Shown: positions 1 to 10,002, numbered from the stretch's first letter. The stretch is 64,000 nt of DNA from Streptomyces sp. NBC_00271 (GCF_036178845.1 NZ_CP108071.1:62001-126000); one strand, 5' to 3'. Translations and numbers: made by a program. Notes: generated by a model not told the origin, from the sequence alone.

Positions 1-1
1 G

Positions 2-955
2 CGGGCCCTGGCCGGCCTGCAGAAAGTGGACTCCGGCTCGCTGACCCGGGCGGGAACCGACTTCCTGAAGACGCCGGTGTGGCGGCGCGACACCGCCATG
101 GTCTACCAGCAGTTCATCAACTACCCGCATCTCAATGTGTACAACAACGTGGCCTTCCCGCTGAAGCGGGCCGGGCTGTCACGGGACGAAATCCAGCGAC
201 GGGTCCGGCAGAGCCTGGCGAGCGTGGGGCTTGCAGACTTCGAGAAGCGCAAGCCCTCCCAACTCTCCGGCGGCCAGCAGCAGCGCGTCGCGATGGCTCG
301 CGCCCTGGCCCGCGGTACCGGCATCCTCCTGCTCGACGAGCCACTCGCGAACCTGGACTACAAGTTGCGCGAACAACTGCGCGACGAGTTCAAGGCCCTC
401 TTCTCGGACCAGGGCGACACGATCGTCATCTACACGACCACCGAACCCGCCGAGGCGATGATGCTCGGGGACGTGGTCCTGGTCATGCACGAGGGGCGGA
501 TCCTCCAGACCGGCACCCCGCAGGAGGTCTTCGAACGCCCGGCGACCACCACAGTGGCGTCCATCATCAACGACCCGCCCATGAACATCTTCGCGGGCCG
601 GCTCGAGGGCGGCCAGGTCACAGTGGCCGGCTTCCAGGCCACGCACATCTCCGCGCACCTGGCCGACCTGCCCGACAGTGCCTACCAGTTCGGCCTGCGC
701 GCCACCGACATCAGCCTGGCTTCCAGCGGGGTCGAGGGCGAAGTCACCTTCGTCGAGATATCCGGCTCCGAAACCTTCGTCCATGTGGTCGTCGGCGAGA
801 CCCCCTTCGTCGTACAGATCGAGGGCATCCACGACGTCGCCCTCGGCGACCTGGTCAAACTTCGGCTCCGACCCGACCGGTTGTTCGCCTTCGACGAGCA
901 GGGGACGCTCGTGCGAACACCTTCATACGATCTCGCTTCAGTGGAAGGACGTTGA
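2..955 (+). CDS. ABC importer ATPase, GlpS-like, 5' end outside window
   Basis: Nucleotide-binding subunit of an ABC importer of the sugar/glycerol class. The frame is open from base 2, so the start and Walker A lie upstream of the window; the GTG at 26 is only an internal codon. Visible are the Q-loop (MVYQQFINYPHLNVY), the signature LSGGQQQRVAMARA, Walker B ILLLDEPLANLD and a C-terminal OB-fold-like regulatory region. The H-loop position, normally histidine, reads YTTTEPAEAM, so the switch histidine is missing. The next gene starts one base after the stop. From memory, the GlpS/GlpT pair of rhizobial glycerol importers looks similar; the substrate here is inferred only. Confidence 0.88.
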   Translation, partial: RALAGLQKVDSGSLTRAGTDFLKTPVWRRDTAMVYQQFINYPHLNVYNNVAFPLKRAGLSRDEIQRRVRQSLASVGLADFEKRKPSQLSGGQQQRVAMARALARGTGILLLDEPLANLDYKLREQLRDEFKALFSDQGDTIVIYTTTEPAEAMMLGDVVLVMHEGRILQTGTPQEVFERPATTTVASIINDPPMNIFAGRLEGGQVTVAGFQATHISAHLADLPDSAYQFGLRATDISLASSGVEGEVTFVEISGSETFVHVVVGETPFVVQIEGIHDVALGDLVKLRLRPDRLFAFDEQGTLVRTPSYDLASVEGR

Positions 956-956
956 C

Positions 957-2036
957 ATGGCGCAGTTGGACATCATCGACGTCGGGCACGCGTACGCACC
1001 GGGTGCCGAGGAGGAGCGGTGGGCGCTCAAGCCGTTGAAGCTGACCTTCGAGTCCGGTAAAACGTATGCGCTGGTCGGACCCTCGGGCTGCGGCAAGACG
1101 ACGCTGCTGAACATCCTGTCCGGCCTGATCAGACCATCCCGGGGACGGGTGCTGTTCGACGGCGTCGACGTCACCGCCCTGCCCACGAAGGCGCGCAACA
1201 TCGCCCAGGTCTTCCAGTTCCCCGTCATCTACAAGTCGATGACGGTTTACGAGAACCTCGCCTTCCCGCTGCAGTGCCGGCGCTGGGACAAGGCGAGGAT
1301 CGACGCCAAGGTCCGGCAGGTCGCCGAGGCCCTGGACCTGCACGACCGGCTGGGGCAGCCCGCTCGCGGGCTCACCGCCGACGACAAGCAGCTGATCTCA
1401 CTCGGTCGCGGCCTGGTCCGTGACGATGTGGCGGCCGTCCTGATGGACGAGCCGCTCACGGTGATCGACCCGCAGCTGAAGCACTCGCTGCGGCGCAAGA
1501 TCCGAGAGATCACCGAGCAGTTCCGGCCCACGGTGATCTACGTGACGCACGACCAGTACGAGGCGATGAGCTTCGCGCAGGAATTGCTGGTCATGAAGGA
1601 CGGCCGTGCCGTGCAGCAGGGCACCCCGGAGCAGCTCTTCGAGGCGCCCTCGTCCGCCTACGTCGGCTACTTCATCGGCTCACCGGCGATGAACTTCCTG
1701 ACCGTGGACCGGGGTGACGGGCCCTTCGCGCTGGGTGGCCGGACGCTGTCCGCTGCCTGGGACATCCCCCGGAGCACGACCGAGGTCCAGGTCGGCGTCC
1801 GGCCCGAGTACGTCAAGGTCGTCACGGACCCCGGCCCCAACACCTTCCCCGGCCGGCTGCGGAGCGTCAGCGATCACGGCGCGCAGCGTGTGCTCGAGGT
1901 CGAGGTCGCCGGGCAGCTCGTCAGGGCCAAAACGCCGCGCGAGGAGGGAGTTCCAGCGGGCGAGGAGGTCCTGGTGCACCTACCGCGCGCCAAGGTCCTT
2001 CCCTACGCGGACGGTCAGTTGGTACTCCGGTCGTAA
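957..2036 (+). CDS. ABC importer ATPase, GlpT-like
   Basis: Second ATPase of the same importer, 359 aa. ATG 957 lies one base after the upstream stop, so the genes are translationally coupled. Walker A GPSGCGKTT, Q-loop VFQFPV, Walker B AVLMDEPLTVID and H-loop YVTHDQYEAM are intact, but the ABC signature is degenerate (RGLTADDKQLISLGRG instead of LSGGQ). It therefore complements its partner, which has a good signature but no H-loop histidine; a heterodimer would have unequal ATP sites. A C-terminal TOBE-like region follows from about residue 240. Permease and binding-protein genes are not in the window. No substrate can be assigned with certainty. Confidence 0.9.
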   Translation: MAQLDIIDVGHAYAPGAEEERWALKPLKLTFESGKTYALVGPSGCGKTTLLNILSGLIRPSRGRVLFDGVDVTALPTKARNIAQVFQFPVIYKSMTVYENLAFPLQCRRWDKARIDAKVRQVAEALDLHDRLGQPARGLTADDKQLISLGRGLVRDDVAAVLMDEPLTVIDPQLKHSLRRKIREITEQFRPTVIYVTHDQYEAMSFAQELLVMKDGRAVQQGTPEQLFEAPSSAYVGYFIGSPAMNFLTVDRGDGPFALGGRTLSAAWDIPRSTTEVQVGVRPEYVKVVTDPGPNTFPGRLRSVSDHGAQRVLEVEVAGQLVRAKTPREEGVPAGEEVLVHLPRAKVLPYADGQLVLRS

Positions 2037-2067
2037 CGATCCGTCGGGCATGCCCGCGCCACCTGCC

Positions 2068-2092
2068 GCCGCGGCGCGTGGGGCGCCGCGGC
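2068..2092 (+). terminator. GC-rich hairpin after ABC ATPase pair
   Basis: Perfect 10-bp inverted repeat GCCGCGGCGC / GCGCCGCGGC around a 5-base loop, 31 bases after the second ATPase stop. No T-run follows, as is common for actinobacterial terminators. Confidence 0.55.
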
Positions 2093-2370
2093 CGTGCGGC
2101 GGAATGCCGCGACGCGTCCGGGTGTCGTGAGATCGGCGAGCCGACGACGGCAAGCCGACGTCGTACGATCATGTCGCCACGAGTCCTGGTGCCGCGGCCG
2201 GAAAGCAAGCAGAGTCCCTCCCGCCCATGGATGGGATCGTCGCCCCGCCCGTGCTGTACGCAACGCCTGTGTGATGCAGGTGGATGCTCTGCGCCGACCG
2301 GGCGACCGTTTCCCCCTCCGCCGCGCCACACGCGGCGGAGACGACGCACATACATCAGCGAAGGAATCCC

Positions 2371-2703
2371 GTGATCTTCATTACCGCCAAGTTCCGAGTC
2401 CGACCCGAGCACGCCGACCGCTGGCCCGAGATCACCGCCGACTTCACCCGGGCCACGCGCGCCAAGCCCGGCTGCCTGTGGTTCGACTGGTCGCGCAGCG
2501 TGGCGGACCCGACGGAGTACGTCCTGGTCGAAGCCTTCCGCGACGAAGAAGCCGCGGTCACGCATGTGCAGTCCGCGCACTTCAAGGCTGCGCAGCAGAC
2601 GCTGCCACCCCATCTGGTCGAGACGCCGCGCATCGTGAACGTGACCATTCCGCAGGACGGCTGGTCGCTCCTCGGAGAGATGGCGGTCGCCGGACAGGAG
2701 TAA
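2371..2703 (+). CDS. YgiN-type antibiotic biosynthesis monooxygenase (ABM)
   Basis: 110-aa single-domain protein of the ABM/YgiN fold: ferredoxin-like, cofactor-free quinol or polyketide monooxygenases and related small enzymes. GTG 2371 is chosen because GAAGGA sits just upstream and the protein then starts at the first strand (VIFITAKFRVRPEHADRW). Family-like features are the spacing F/Y-x-x-R-P-E-H at the N-terminus and the central CLWFDWSRSVADPTEYVLVEAF strand pair. An in-frame ORF extends upstream to 2284 but has no domain content. It stands alone between hairpins. Substrate unknown; cytoplasmic. Confidence 0.82.
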   Translation: MIFITAKFRVRPEHADRWPEITADFTRATRAKPGCLWFDWSRSVADPTEYVLVEAFRDEEAAVTHVQSAHFKAAQQTLPPHLVETPRIVNVTIPQDGWSLLGEMAVAGQE

Positions 2704-2775
2704 CTCCTGGCTCAGGAGCAGCGGCCGCCGGAGGAAGCGGCCGGTGCGAGCGCTCACAGGGGTGCGGCCACGCCT

Positions 2776-2807
2776 CGGTGCCCGGCGGGATGTCGAGCCG
2801 GGCACCG
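2776..2807. terminator. Hairpins after the ABM gene
   Basis: An 11-bp perfect inverted repeat (CGGTGCCCGGC / GCCGGGCACCG, 10-base loop) lies between the ABM gene and the convergent VanZ-like fragment, so it may serve both strands. A shorter CTCCTG/CAGGAG hairpin (2704-2718) directly follows the ABM stop. Confidence 0.6.
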
Positions 2808-2850
2808 GCCTGTCTGACGCAGCCTCACCGAGTGTCAGCGAACAGTGCGC

Positions 2851-3160
2851 TCACGGTATGACGGCTGCCGCCTCCCGGCTCCGTCTGCTGCGGCCGTCGG
2901 GGCACGGCAGGGCGAGTGCGGTCATTCCGAGGGCAAGGCCGAGCAGATTGCCTGCGATGTCCTGGGCAGCGTCGGCGGCGCGTAGCAGCCACGGCACGGC
3001 GTATTGAGCGGCCTCGATACCGAACGGCAGCGCGGCGGCCGCTGCTCCCGTCAGAACGGCACGTGCCCTCGGGCGGATCTGGGCGATGGCCACCCCCAGC
3101 GGGACGAACAGCGCGACATTCAGGCTCTGCTGGTTGACGGCGCCCAGTTCGGCAGGTCGG
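2851..3160 (-). pseudogene. VanZ-like membrane protein, C-terminal part
   Basis: The minus frame reads SLNVALFVPLGVAIAQ, then PFGIEAAQYAVPWLL and DIAGNLLGLALGM, the conserved helices of VanZ-like proteins (NVxLFxPLG, E, D-x-x-GN). The usual N-terminal helix is missing and the frame degenerates upstream near 3160, next to IS21 remains, so the gene appears truncated. VanZ-family proteins are membrane proteins linked to glycopeptide resistance or of unknown role; no function is claimed for this fragment. Confidence 0.6.
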
Positions 3161-3273
3161 GGAAGGGTGGGTCGGTGCAGTCCTCGCTGTAGACCATGGT
3201 GACCCCGTCGTTTCCGCGCCAGCGGAGGTGGGTCAGGTCCGCGTACGGCATCGGGAGACCATCGGCGCCGTAC

Positions 3274-3837
3274 TCACTCCGTGCTTTCCTCCTCGTCTCG
3301 TGGGGGAACATGCCGCAGCCGTTCGGCCACGGCGGCATAGTGGGACAGGTCGATCACGACCCGTTCCGCGGTCGACCCGGTCGCCTGCCCTCGCGCAGCC
3401 GCCCGGCCTCGGCCAGCGCGGCCTCGCTGGGCGGGCGGCGGACCTTGGGCTTGCAGCGCCCGGTCGGAGAAGGACGCCAGCACGGACCGCTCCAGCGCGA
3501 TCACGTGGCCGGCGTCGCGGACGGTCTGGCGGGACCCGCGGACCGCCTTGCGGTGCCGGGCGATCACGGCCCGCCCGGTGGTGGCGATGCTGAGGAAGTC
3601 CTCGCCCAGGCGGCAGGTCACCATCACCCGGGCGCCGGGCAGGCCCGGCGAGATGGAGTAGAAGTTGCCCTCGAAGGGCACCAGGCTCTGCGCGGTCACG
3701 GTCCGTTCCACCGACAGCTCCGCGGGGAACGGCAGCACGGGCAGCGCCAACAGCAGCTCGGCTGCAGCGAGTTCGGCCACCCTGGTCCGTGCTCCGTCGA
3801 CGGTGCGGATGGCGTCCCGCCGGGTGCAACACCGTTG
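3274..3837 (-). pseudogene. IS21-type transposase (IstA) C-terminal remnant
   Basis: The translated frame carries the C-terminal beta-barrel region of IstA-like transposases (VERTVTAQSLVPFEGNFYS, then CRLGEDFLSIATTG, VIARHR). The integrase core and an IstB ATPase gene are absent. The 5' end abuts the IS4-type remnant at about 3850, so it is a scar left when another element inserted or recombined. Confidence 0.6.
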
Positions 3838-3859
3838 CCTTTGGCGGGAGATGCTGATG

Positions 3860-5145
3860 TCAAGGGACCCATCCATCTGGGATCACTTCGGTGTGGAGGG
3901 TGTACTTCTGGGCCTTCCGGGGGTGCCGTGTCCGGTTGAACGGGTACTTGCTGTACCTCTTCAGCATCCGTGACTTCACCCGCCACCGCCGTTGCTCTGG
4001 GACCAGGTTCGCCAAGACAACATGGCCGATAGCGCCGACCAGCGTCACCGGCTCGGTGATGGTGATGCCGTTCCCGGCGACGATCTGGTCGGCGGCAGCC
4101 TGCAGCAGGATCGTGAAGCTCACCTGCCGAGGAGACAGTTCGGGGTGTGCGGTGGTGAGGTCGCCGGCCATCCGGACCAAGGCCTGGTAGACGGTCAGCA
4201 GGGCATAGATCTCCTGCTCGAGGCCGGGGACCGTCCGGGACCGCAGGATGCGCCCGTCGAGGATGGTGGTCTTCAGCGAGAAGTAGCAGGTCTCCGCCTG
4301 CCACCGCCGGTGATAAAGCTCGATCAGCTCCATGGCGGGATGGCGCTCGGCGTCCAGGAGCGTGGTGAGCAGACGCCACAGCTCGGTGCGCCGGGTCCCG
4401 TCGGCGAGCGTGACGGTCACCCATGCCTCGATCACCCTCACCTCCAGGCGCTGCCCGTAGCCACGGCCTGCCCGGTAGTTGTTGGACTGGATGAAGGTCC
4501 GGTAGGAGCCGTCCGGCAGAGGATGCCGGATGGTCGGGCGGCGCTTGCGGGTGGACCGGAGCAGGAAGGCCGCGCCGGTGTCGGAGACAGCGGTCAGGAA
4601 GCCGACGGCGTCGTAGTAGGCGTCGGCGAGCAGGAGCATCGAACCGTCCAGGCTGCCCAGCAGGCGGTGGGCGTATGAGATCTCCCCGGTGCGGTCCGGG
4701 CCGAAAACCGCGTCGATCAGGGCACGGGTGCCGCATTCGACCAGGGCCACCAGGCGCACGATCGGGTAGCCGAACTCGCGCACAGGACCGATGTGCTTGG
4801 GATAGCGCCAGGTCACAGCGGGCTCGTCGGGGGCGTTCAGCGTGGTGCCGTCGATGGCGACCACGCGCCGCCCGCGGTAGAAGGCGCAGGTCTGGGCAGG
4901 GGTGGCCACCGGCCCGGCCAGAACGGTGAACAGGGCACGCAAGGGTGCGACGCCCAGTCGGCGGCGGGCCCGCGACAGAGACGACGCGCACGGATGAGCC
5001 ACGACGGTATCGCCCAGGCCCACGGTGAGCTTGCCCCAGACGCCCTGATAGGAGGACCGTTCGAAGAAGGCCAGGGCAAGGACGAAGTACCCACGACCCG
5101 CGCCGGGAGCAGACGCAGCCGTTGTTCCCTCGCGGCGGTTTCCTC
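3860..5145 (-). pseudogene. IS4-family transposase, N-terminally truncated and frameshifted
   Basis: The long frame (3860-5023) holds the IS4-type DDE core: AIDGTTLNAPD, LLADAYYD and the Y-(2)-R-(3)-E-(6)-K signature as YHRRWQAETCYFSLK. Upstream the protein continues in another frame (REQRLRLLPARVV, 5100-5145). It joins the main frame only through a frameshift near 5095-5100, where a string like GYFVLALAFFERSSYQGVW is in a third frame. The first ~50 residues are missing at the junction with the IS30 fragment, so it is inactive. Confidence 0.75.
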
Positions 5146-5669
5146 AGATGGCGCTCGGAGCGGTCGGGCCAGCGGGCCCGCAGATGCGCGGTGGTCTGTT
5201 CCGGGCTCCACTCCAGAACGAGTTTGGCCTGGACCTCGGCCCTCAGTTCGGGATCGGCGGCCAGCTTGGCACGGCAGGGGCGCCCGGCTCGTTCGCGGCA
5301 GCGGTCGTGGGCCAGGTCGGCGTCGTAGATCCCGTTGTCGTGCGGGCGGCTGTTGCGTCTCAACTCCCGGCTGACCGTCGACGGTGCGCGGCCGAGCCGA
5401 CTGGCTATCTCACTGATGGTCAGGCCGCGTTCGCGCAGCGAGGCGATCCGTCGGCGCTCCAGCAGCGACAGGTACCGGCCAGACCGGGAGGACTCCGGAA
5501 GGTAGTGCGGCTGCAGACCTCCGTTCTCCGCCCGCCACCGGTACCCGGTTTTCCGTCCGATCCCGAGTTGCTTGCACGCGTCCACGGTGTCCACTCCGGC
5601 CGCCAACAGACGCCAGTACTCGGCTTCGAGCTCCAGCCTGCGCTTACGTCCCCGCCTCGCCATCAACAC
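5142..5669 (-). pseudogene. IS30-family transposase, N-terminal fragment
   Basis: 176 residues with an HTH of IS30 type (LSLLERRRIASLRERGLTIS, EIASRLGRAPSTVSRELRRN) and the following YDADLAHDRCRERAGRP and EWSPEQTTAHL blocks. The similarity stops after SERHLR, where the IS4-type sequence starts, so the DDE catalytic half is lost. The two elements are fused end to end. Confidence 0.75.
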
Positions 5670-5991
5670 GCCTCACATGATCAAGGAATGTTGCGACAAG
5701 CGTTAGAACCCAAGGACCGATAAAGGGTCACGGTTCAAGGAACGGCGACACCTTCGGCGCCGGGGCCAAGCCCTGGGCCGCAGCGGGTGCGCGGAGGGGG
5801 CCTGTCGTGTGGCACAACGGGAGAACGACAGCCAGTTCACCCTGATCGCGCGCGGAAGCGGACTGAACCCCTCACCGGATGCAACCGTTGCTTCAGAAAC
5901 GGGTCCTTCCTTCGCCTCGGGATGGCTACCGAGGCCCAGGCGGACCATCCACGGCGTTGGCATTCGACTCTCCGTGTCCGAAGGAGGTGGC

Positions 5992-7116
5992 ATGCTTCCT
6001 CACCGCTCGGCCAGTCGGATGTCCACGGAGAGTGAGCCTCCTGTGTTCAGACACCAACAAAGCACTGACCCCTCTCGCCTCCAGGAGCGCGAAAAGCCAA
6101 TAATTCCCGGCTCCGCGTACTTTCACATACTCATCACCGGGGGCGGTACTGCTGTCATCAACGGCGAAAAACTACCCTCTACGCGGGGACCTGTTCAGAC
6201 CGCGGTACTGGACGTCCTTCATTCCCACGCTCAAGCGTCTGGTCATTTGGTCGAGGCTAAGATTCTTGATCAGCAACAGAAATCAGCATTTCACTTGAAA
6301 GTCAGACCCGACGGCTCAAGTGAATTCGTCGAAGATGTGCACGACTCGGCTCCGGCAGTAGGACAGAACCGGGCCCAGTCACTGATAAAGCAAGACAGCA
6401 CCATCGTCCGGCACCTCGACGACCCATCCGCGCAGGCAGGCCTCGCCCTACCGCCGATTGAAGTCGCCGGGCGTTCCACCGAGCCGATTCGCCCCACAGG
6501 CGTCGCCCGAGAGCCTGGCGTCCATCGCACCAACGGTGTCGTCGTCGACGCCCGCCGCCCCAGCTCGGCGAGTGCAGTCCGGGCCGCCCGTTTGCCGGAC
6601 ATGTCAGCCTCCACGACGCCCACAACAGCACCGGTGCCCGTGCCGGTACCGAGTGAATTGACAGATGCTGTAGACCGCGTCACCCACGCGGTGGCCGCCG
6701 GAAACACCGACCTTGCGTCCACAGCTGCCAACGCGGTGGTCCAGCACTCCGCACGGGTTTTTGGCGCGGAGCATCCCTGCACCCTCGAGGCTTTCGCTTT
6801 GGAGGCTTACGTCGCGCATATCTACGGTGATCAGGAGCACTCGGCGGCGCTCTCTCTACGCTTGGCCAGTCTCAGGCACCAGCAAGGCGATCCACGGGCT
6901 CGAGAAGAGATCCTTCGTGCCGCCATTGCCTGGAGCATGGTGAACACTCCTCGCACAGCGATAGCCCTTGGCGGGGAGCTGCTGTCGATGTGGACACAAC
7001 TCGTGGAAGCGGGATGCACTGCCATAGACGAGCAGGGGCTACGTCACGTCGAAAGGCGCCTAGCCGTTCTTGGGCAGCCCCCTGGTCCTGGCGCGAAGGT
7101 ACGACCAAAGGTGTGA
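5992..7116 (+). CDS. Hypothetical protein, two-part, possibly TPR-like C-terminus
   Basis: 374 aa from ATG 5992, chosen because a strong AAGGAGG (5981-5987) sits 4 bases upstream; the frame is open to 5809 but without content. Residues ~40-125 form a compact region (YFHILITGGGTAVING, VLDVLHSHAQASGHLVEAKI, FHLKVRPDGSSEFVEDV). A Pro/Thr/Ala linker (~150-225) follows, then an alpha-helical region (~225-374) with TPR-like spacing: AAGNTDLASTAANAVV, HPCTLEAFALEAYVAHIYGD. No signal peptide or membrane segment. It is convergent with the SARP regulator at 7275. No family recognised. Confidence 0.75.
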   Translation: MLPHRSASRMSTESEPPVFRHQQSTDPSRLQEREKPIIPGSAYFHILITGGGTAVINGEKLPSTRGPVQTAVLDVLHSHAQASGHLVEAKILDQQQKSAFHLKVRPDGSSEFVEDVHDSAPAVGQNRAQSLIKQDSTIVRHLDDPSAQAGLALPPIEVAGRSTEPIRPTGVAREPGVHRTNGVVVDARRPSSASAVRAARLPDMSASTTPTTAPVPVPVPSELTDAVDRVTHAVAAGNTDLASTAANAVVQHSARVFGAEHPCTLEAFALEAYVAHIYGDQEHSAALSLRLASLRHQQGDPRAREEILRAAIAWSMVNTPRTAIALGGELLSMWTQLVEAGCTAIDEQGLRHVERRLAVLGQPPGPGAKVRPKV

Positions 7117-7274
7117 GGACGCCCGAGCATGAAGGTCTGCACCTCAGAAAGCTACAGCTTCCGTGTTTACAGTGGTGCAGTCGCTTGGACGGTGTTCTCG
7201 TAGCGTATCGGCTGTGCGGCGCGTGACTGGGTCTGGGCGTGAGCCGCGGAAATCACGGTTCACGCCCGGAGCGG

Positions 7275-9659
7275 TCACGTGGCGTGCCGGTCCATCTTCC
7301 GGATCAGTCTGCCCGGCGAGGCCATCCAGCCCCTCATGAACGCCCAGGGGGTGCTCCCTATCAGGATTTGGGCCAAGCGCGAGCTGTGCGTCTTAGAATT
7401 CTCCGCATCCGCGAGTTCTATCACAGCGAGTATGATCTCCCGCTCCCGGTCAAGCCACGCCGAAGCGTCCGAGGTGTCATCGAAGTGCAGTGGGAAGCTG
7501 CCCTCAGCGGGCGGTGGCAGGAAAATTTCGCGCACGTTCGGGGTCAGCAGGACAGCTGCATTGTATGCGGTGTGCATGTAATGATCGAAGAGGCGAAGCA
7601 GCGCGGCTGGACGCACTTCGGCCGAGTCCATCGCCTCACTGAGTTCAGCGGCATAATTGTGCAGCAGATCGTGAAAGACATACCTTCTGTGCTCGCATTC
7701 AGTGATGAGGTGAGCGCGCGTCAGCTCGGCAAGCAGGGGTTGCACTTCGCGGTGCGGAAGTCCGGCAAGGCTGGCGGCCGACTGCAGCGAAATGCTGCAG
7801 CCAGGGTGAAGAGCGAGAAGTCGGAACAGCTGCGCTGACGCGCAGGGCAGCACCTGATAGGACCATGAAAACACGGCCCGAACGTCCATGGTGGGGTCAC
7901 TGCTTTCGAAGGCGTCCAAGCTGCCGCGAGCATCGTGGAGTTCTGCTGCGATGGTGGAGAGGGGAAAGGCCGGGTGAGTGGCAGCACGAGCGGCCACGAT
8001 GGCCAGCGCCAGCGGCCACCGGGCGCAGGCCTCGACGATGTCTCGCACCGCTTCGGGCTCGGTGGAGGTCCGGGCAGTGCCAACGCGGTTGATGATAAGG
8101 CGGTCGGCGTCCCCGTCATCCAAGACATCAAGGGCGATCGGCTGAGCGCCATGAGCTGCCACGAGACCCATCAGCTGGTTCCGACTGGTAACGACAACCA
8201 TGCACCCGGGCGTACCAGGCAGCAAAGAACGCACGTGGTCGCTGTCCCGGGCATTGTCCAGGACGATAAGTAGTCTCCTGTTCGCCAGGGCACTGCGATA
8301 CAGCGCCGCCTGTGCCTCCGCATACGGCGGAATCTGCTCCGGGGCGATGTCGAGAGCGATGAGAAAGGCACGGATGGCTGCGGATGGTTCGACAGCGGTA
8401 CCGACGGGCCCGAAACTCCGCAGGTCCATGTAGAGCTGGCCTTCTGGGAAGTGGTGAGCCACGGTATGGGCCAGCCTGACCGCAAACGCGGTCTTACCCA
8501 CGCCGGCCATGCCATGGATCGTGATCACTGCGGAAGGTTCGTGCGGACCGGGAACCAGAGAGGTTGCACGGGCTAGTTCAGCCACGCGCCCGGTGAAGAC
8601 GGACAGGTCGGCCGGCAACTGGCGTGGACGTACCGAGAGGCCGGCCGAGAAGTGCCGATCAGCTGTGGCAGTGCTCTTCGAGGCAGTCTCGGGGAATGGG
8701 TGGTCTTCTCGCCATGGTTCGGTGATGGCCGGCGCAGGTCCGCTGACAGGCACATCCATGGCAGGTCTCCCGACCCTGTCAGCAGTGGGAGTGAGGACTT
8801 GTCCGACGGCCCGTGCGGGTGTTCTGCCCGATACGAGGCCTGGAGCAGAGACCTCACCACCAGTTTCGTGGGCGCGCGAGGTGTGCATGAGCGCCGGGTC
8901 TGCTGCCAGGAGCCGTTGATACATATCACGCAGCTCAGCACCAGGTTCCACGCCCAGCTCTTCGACCAACAGGCGGCGTGCCGCATGGTAGGTCGCCAAA
9001 GCCTCCGCCTGTCGCCCGCATCGATATAAGGCCAGCATCAACAGCGCGTGGAGGCGCTCCCTCAGCGGATGCTGACTGCACAAGGCTGCGAGCTCCGGCA
9101 CAACGTCGTCGTGACAGCCGAGTCGAAGGTCGAGCTCGACACGTGCCTCGTGGACACTCACGCGTCTTTCGGCCAGGCGGCCACGCTCCGCCTCCGCCAG
9201 AGGGCCAGGGATTCCTGCCAGGGGTGTTCCTTGCCAGGCGTCCAAAGCCGTTCTCAAACGGCCTGCCGCCGCTTGCAGCTCGCCGGCCCTCTTCAGCAGC
9301 ATCGCCTCACTTACCCGAGTCTCGAATTCGGCCATGTCCACGACGCTTGTTCCTGCAGTGCGGAGGACGTAGCCGCCGGCGACGGACAGCACCAACTGTG
9401 GAGGCCGGCCCACCGTCCGCTCCGGCTCGAGAGCTTTACGCAACCGTGATACGTAGGTGCGGACAGTAGATACGGCGCCGACCGGCGGAGTGTTGCCCCA
9501 GACAGCGTCGACCAAGTGGTGAACGGTGACCGGCCGTCCCCCTTCGAGAAGCAGCGCCAGCCACACGGCTCGTTGCTGTGGCGATCCGAGGTCCACCTCG
9601 ATGCCCCGGCGCCAGGCCCTGACGGGTCCCAGAAGGGCAAAGCGGAGTTCGTCGTGCAT
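7275..9659 (-). CDS. SARP/AfsR-type regulator, C-terminally shortened
   Basis: Transcriptional regulator of the SARP class, about 794 aa from ATG 9659 (a GTG at 9734 is also possible; neither has a clear ribosome-binding site). Order: OmpR-like winged helix (LRFALLGPVRAWRRG, TVRTYVSRLRKALEPE), BTAD domain (~95-245), Ser/Pro linker, NB-ARC ATPase (Walker A GMAGVGKTA, Walker B RRLLIVLDNARD) and the VFSWSYQVL winged-helix block. Unlike the paralogue at 12818, it has no TPR domain; after SRLAQILIGS the sequence becomes unrelated, suggesting the C-terminus was lost. SARPs activate secondary-metabolite genes; the target here is unknown. Confidence 0.85.
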   Translation of the reverse strand: MHDELRFALLGPVRAWRRGIEVDLGSPQQRAVWLALLLEGGRPVTVHHLVDAVWGNTPPVGAVSTVRTYVSRLRKALEPERTVGRPPQLVLSVAGGYVLRTAGTSVVDMAEFETRVSEAMLLKRAGELQAAAGRLRTALDAWQGTPLAGIPGPLAEAERGRLAERRVSVHEARVELDLRLGCHDDVVPELAALCSQHPLRERLHALLMLALYRCGRQAEALATYHAARRLLVEELGVEPGAELRDMYQRLLAADPALMHTSRAHETGGEVSAPGLVSGRTPARAVGQVLTPTADRVGRPAMDVPVSGPAPAITEPWREDHPFPETASKSTATADRHFSAGLSVRPRQLPADLSVFTGRVAELARATSLVPGPHEPSAVITIHGMAGVGKTAFAVRLAHTVAHHFPEGQLYMDLRSFGPVGTAVEPSAAIRAFLIALDIAPEQIPPYAEAQAALYRSALANRRLLIVLDNARDSDHVRSLLPGTPGCMVVVTSRNQLMGLVAAHGAQPIALDVLDDGDADRLIINRVGTARTSTEPEAVRDIVEACARWPLALAIVAARAATHPAFPLSTIAAELHDARGSLDAFESSDPTMDVRAVFSWSYQVLPCASAQLFRLLALHPGCSISLQSAASLAGLPHREVQPLLAELTRAHLITECEHRRYVFHDLLHNYAAELSEAMDSAEVRPAALLRLFDHYMHTAYNAAVLLTPNVREIFLPPPAEGSFPLHFDDTSDASAWLDREREIILAVIELADAENSKTHSSRLAQILIGSTPWAFMRGWMASPGRLIRKMDRHAT

Positions 9660-10002
9660 GATGTCCGGCGCGGACCGCGAGTCCGGAACCTGTTCCTGCC
9701 TCAAGTAGGCGGGCATGTAGCAGCCAATCGTCACTCAGTGGAATCCGCAGCAAGTGCGTCAATTACCAAGAAGCCGCCTGAGCCGACTTCTCTGGAGCCT
9801 CGAGCAAGCAACAGGGAATACCGCTGTCGCCGCTCGACGTCTCAGCTCGTAACAGAACTGCGACGCAGTGAGATCTGTTCGTGATACCGAACGCTGGCTC
9901 TGGCCCCCGTGGTGCTGACTGGCACCCAGGTGGGGGCCACTGTGCTGAGCGTTGTCCCGCGAATGATCTACGGCGTGGTGGTTGGCTGGCGTTGTTTGCC
10001 GC
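9660..10002. other. Intergenic, no gene seen
   Basis: Upstream region of the SARP gene and left flank of an IS5-type relic. It would hold the SARP promoter; no clear operator repeats or convincing ORF were found. Confidence 0.4.

Noticed and set aside
3696..5669. Single 657-residue ORF on the minus strand
   Set aside because: Only the first 176 codons are IS30-like; the rest is the wrong frame of the IS4-type transposase.
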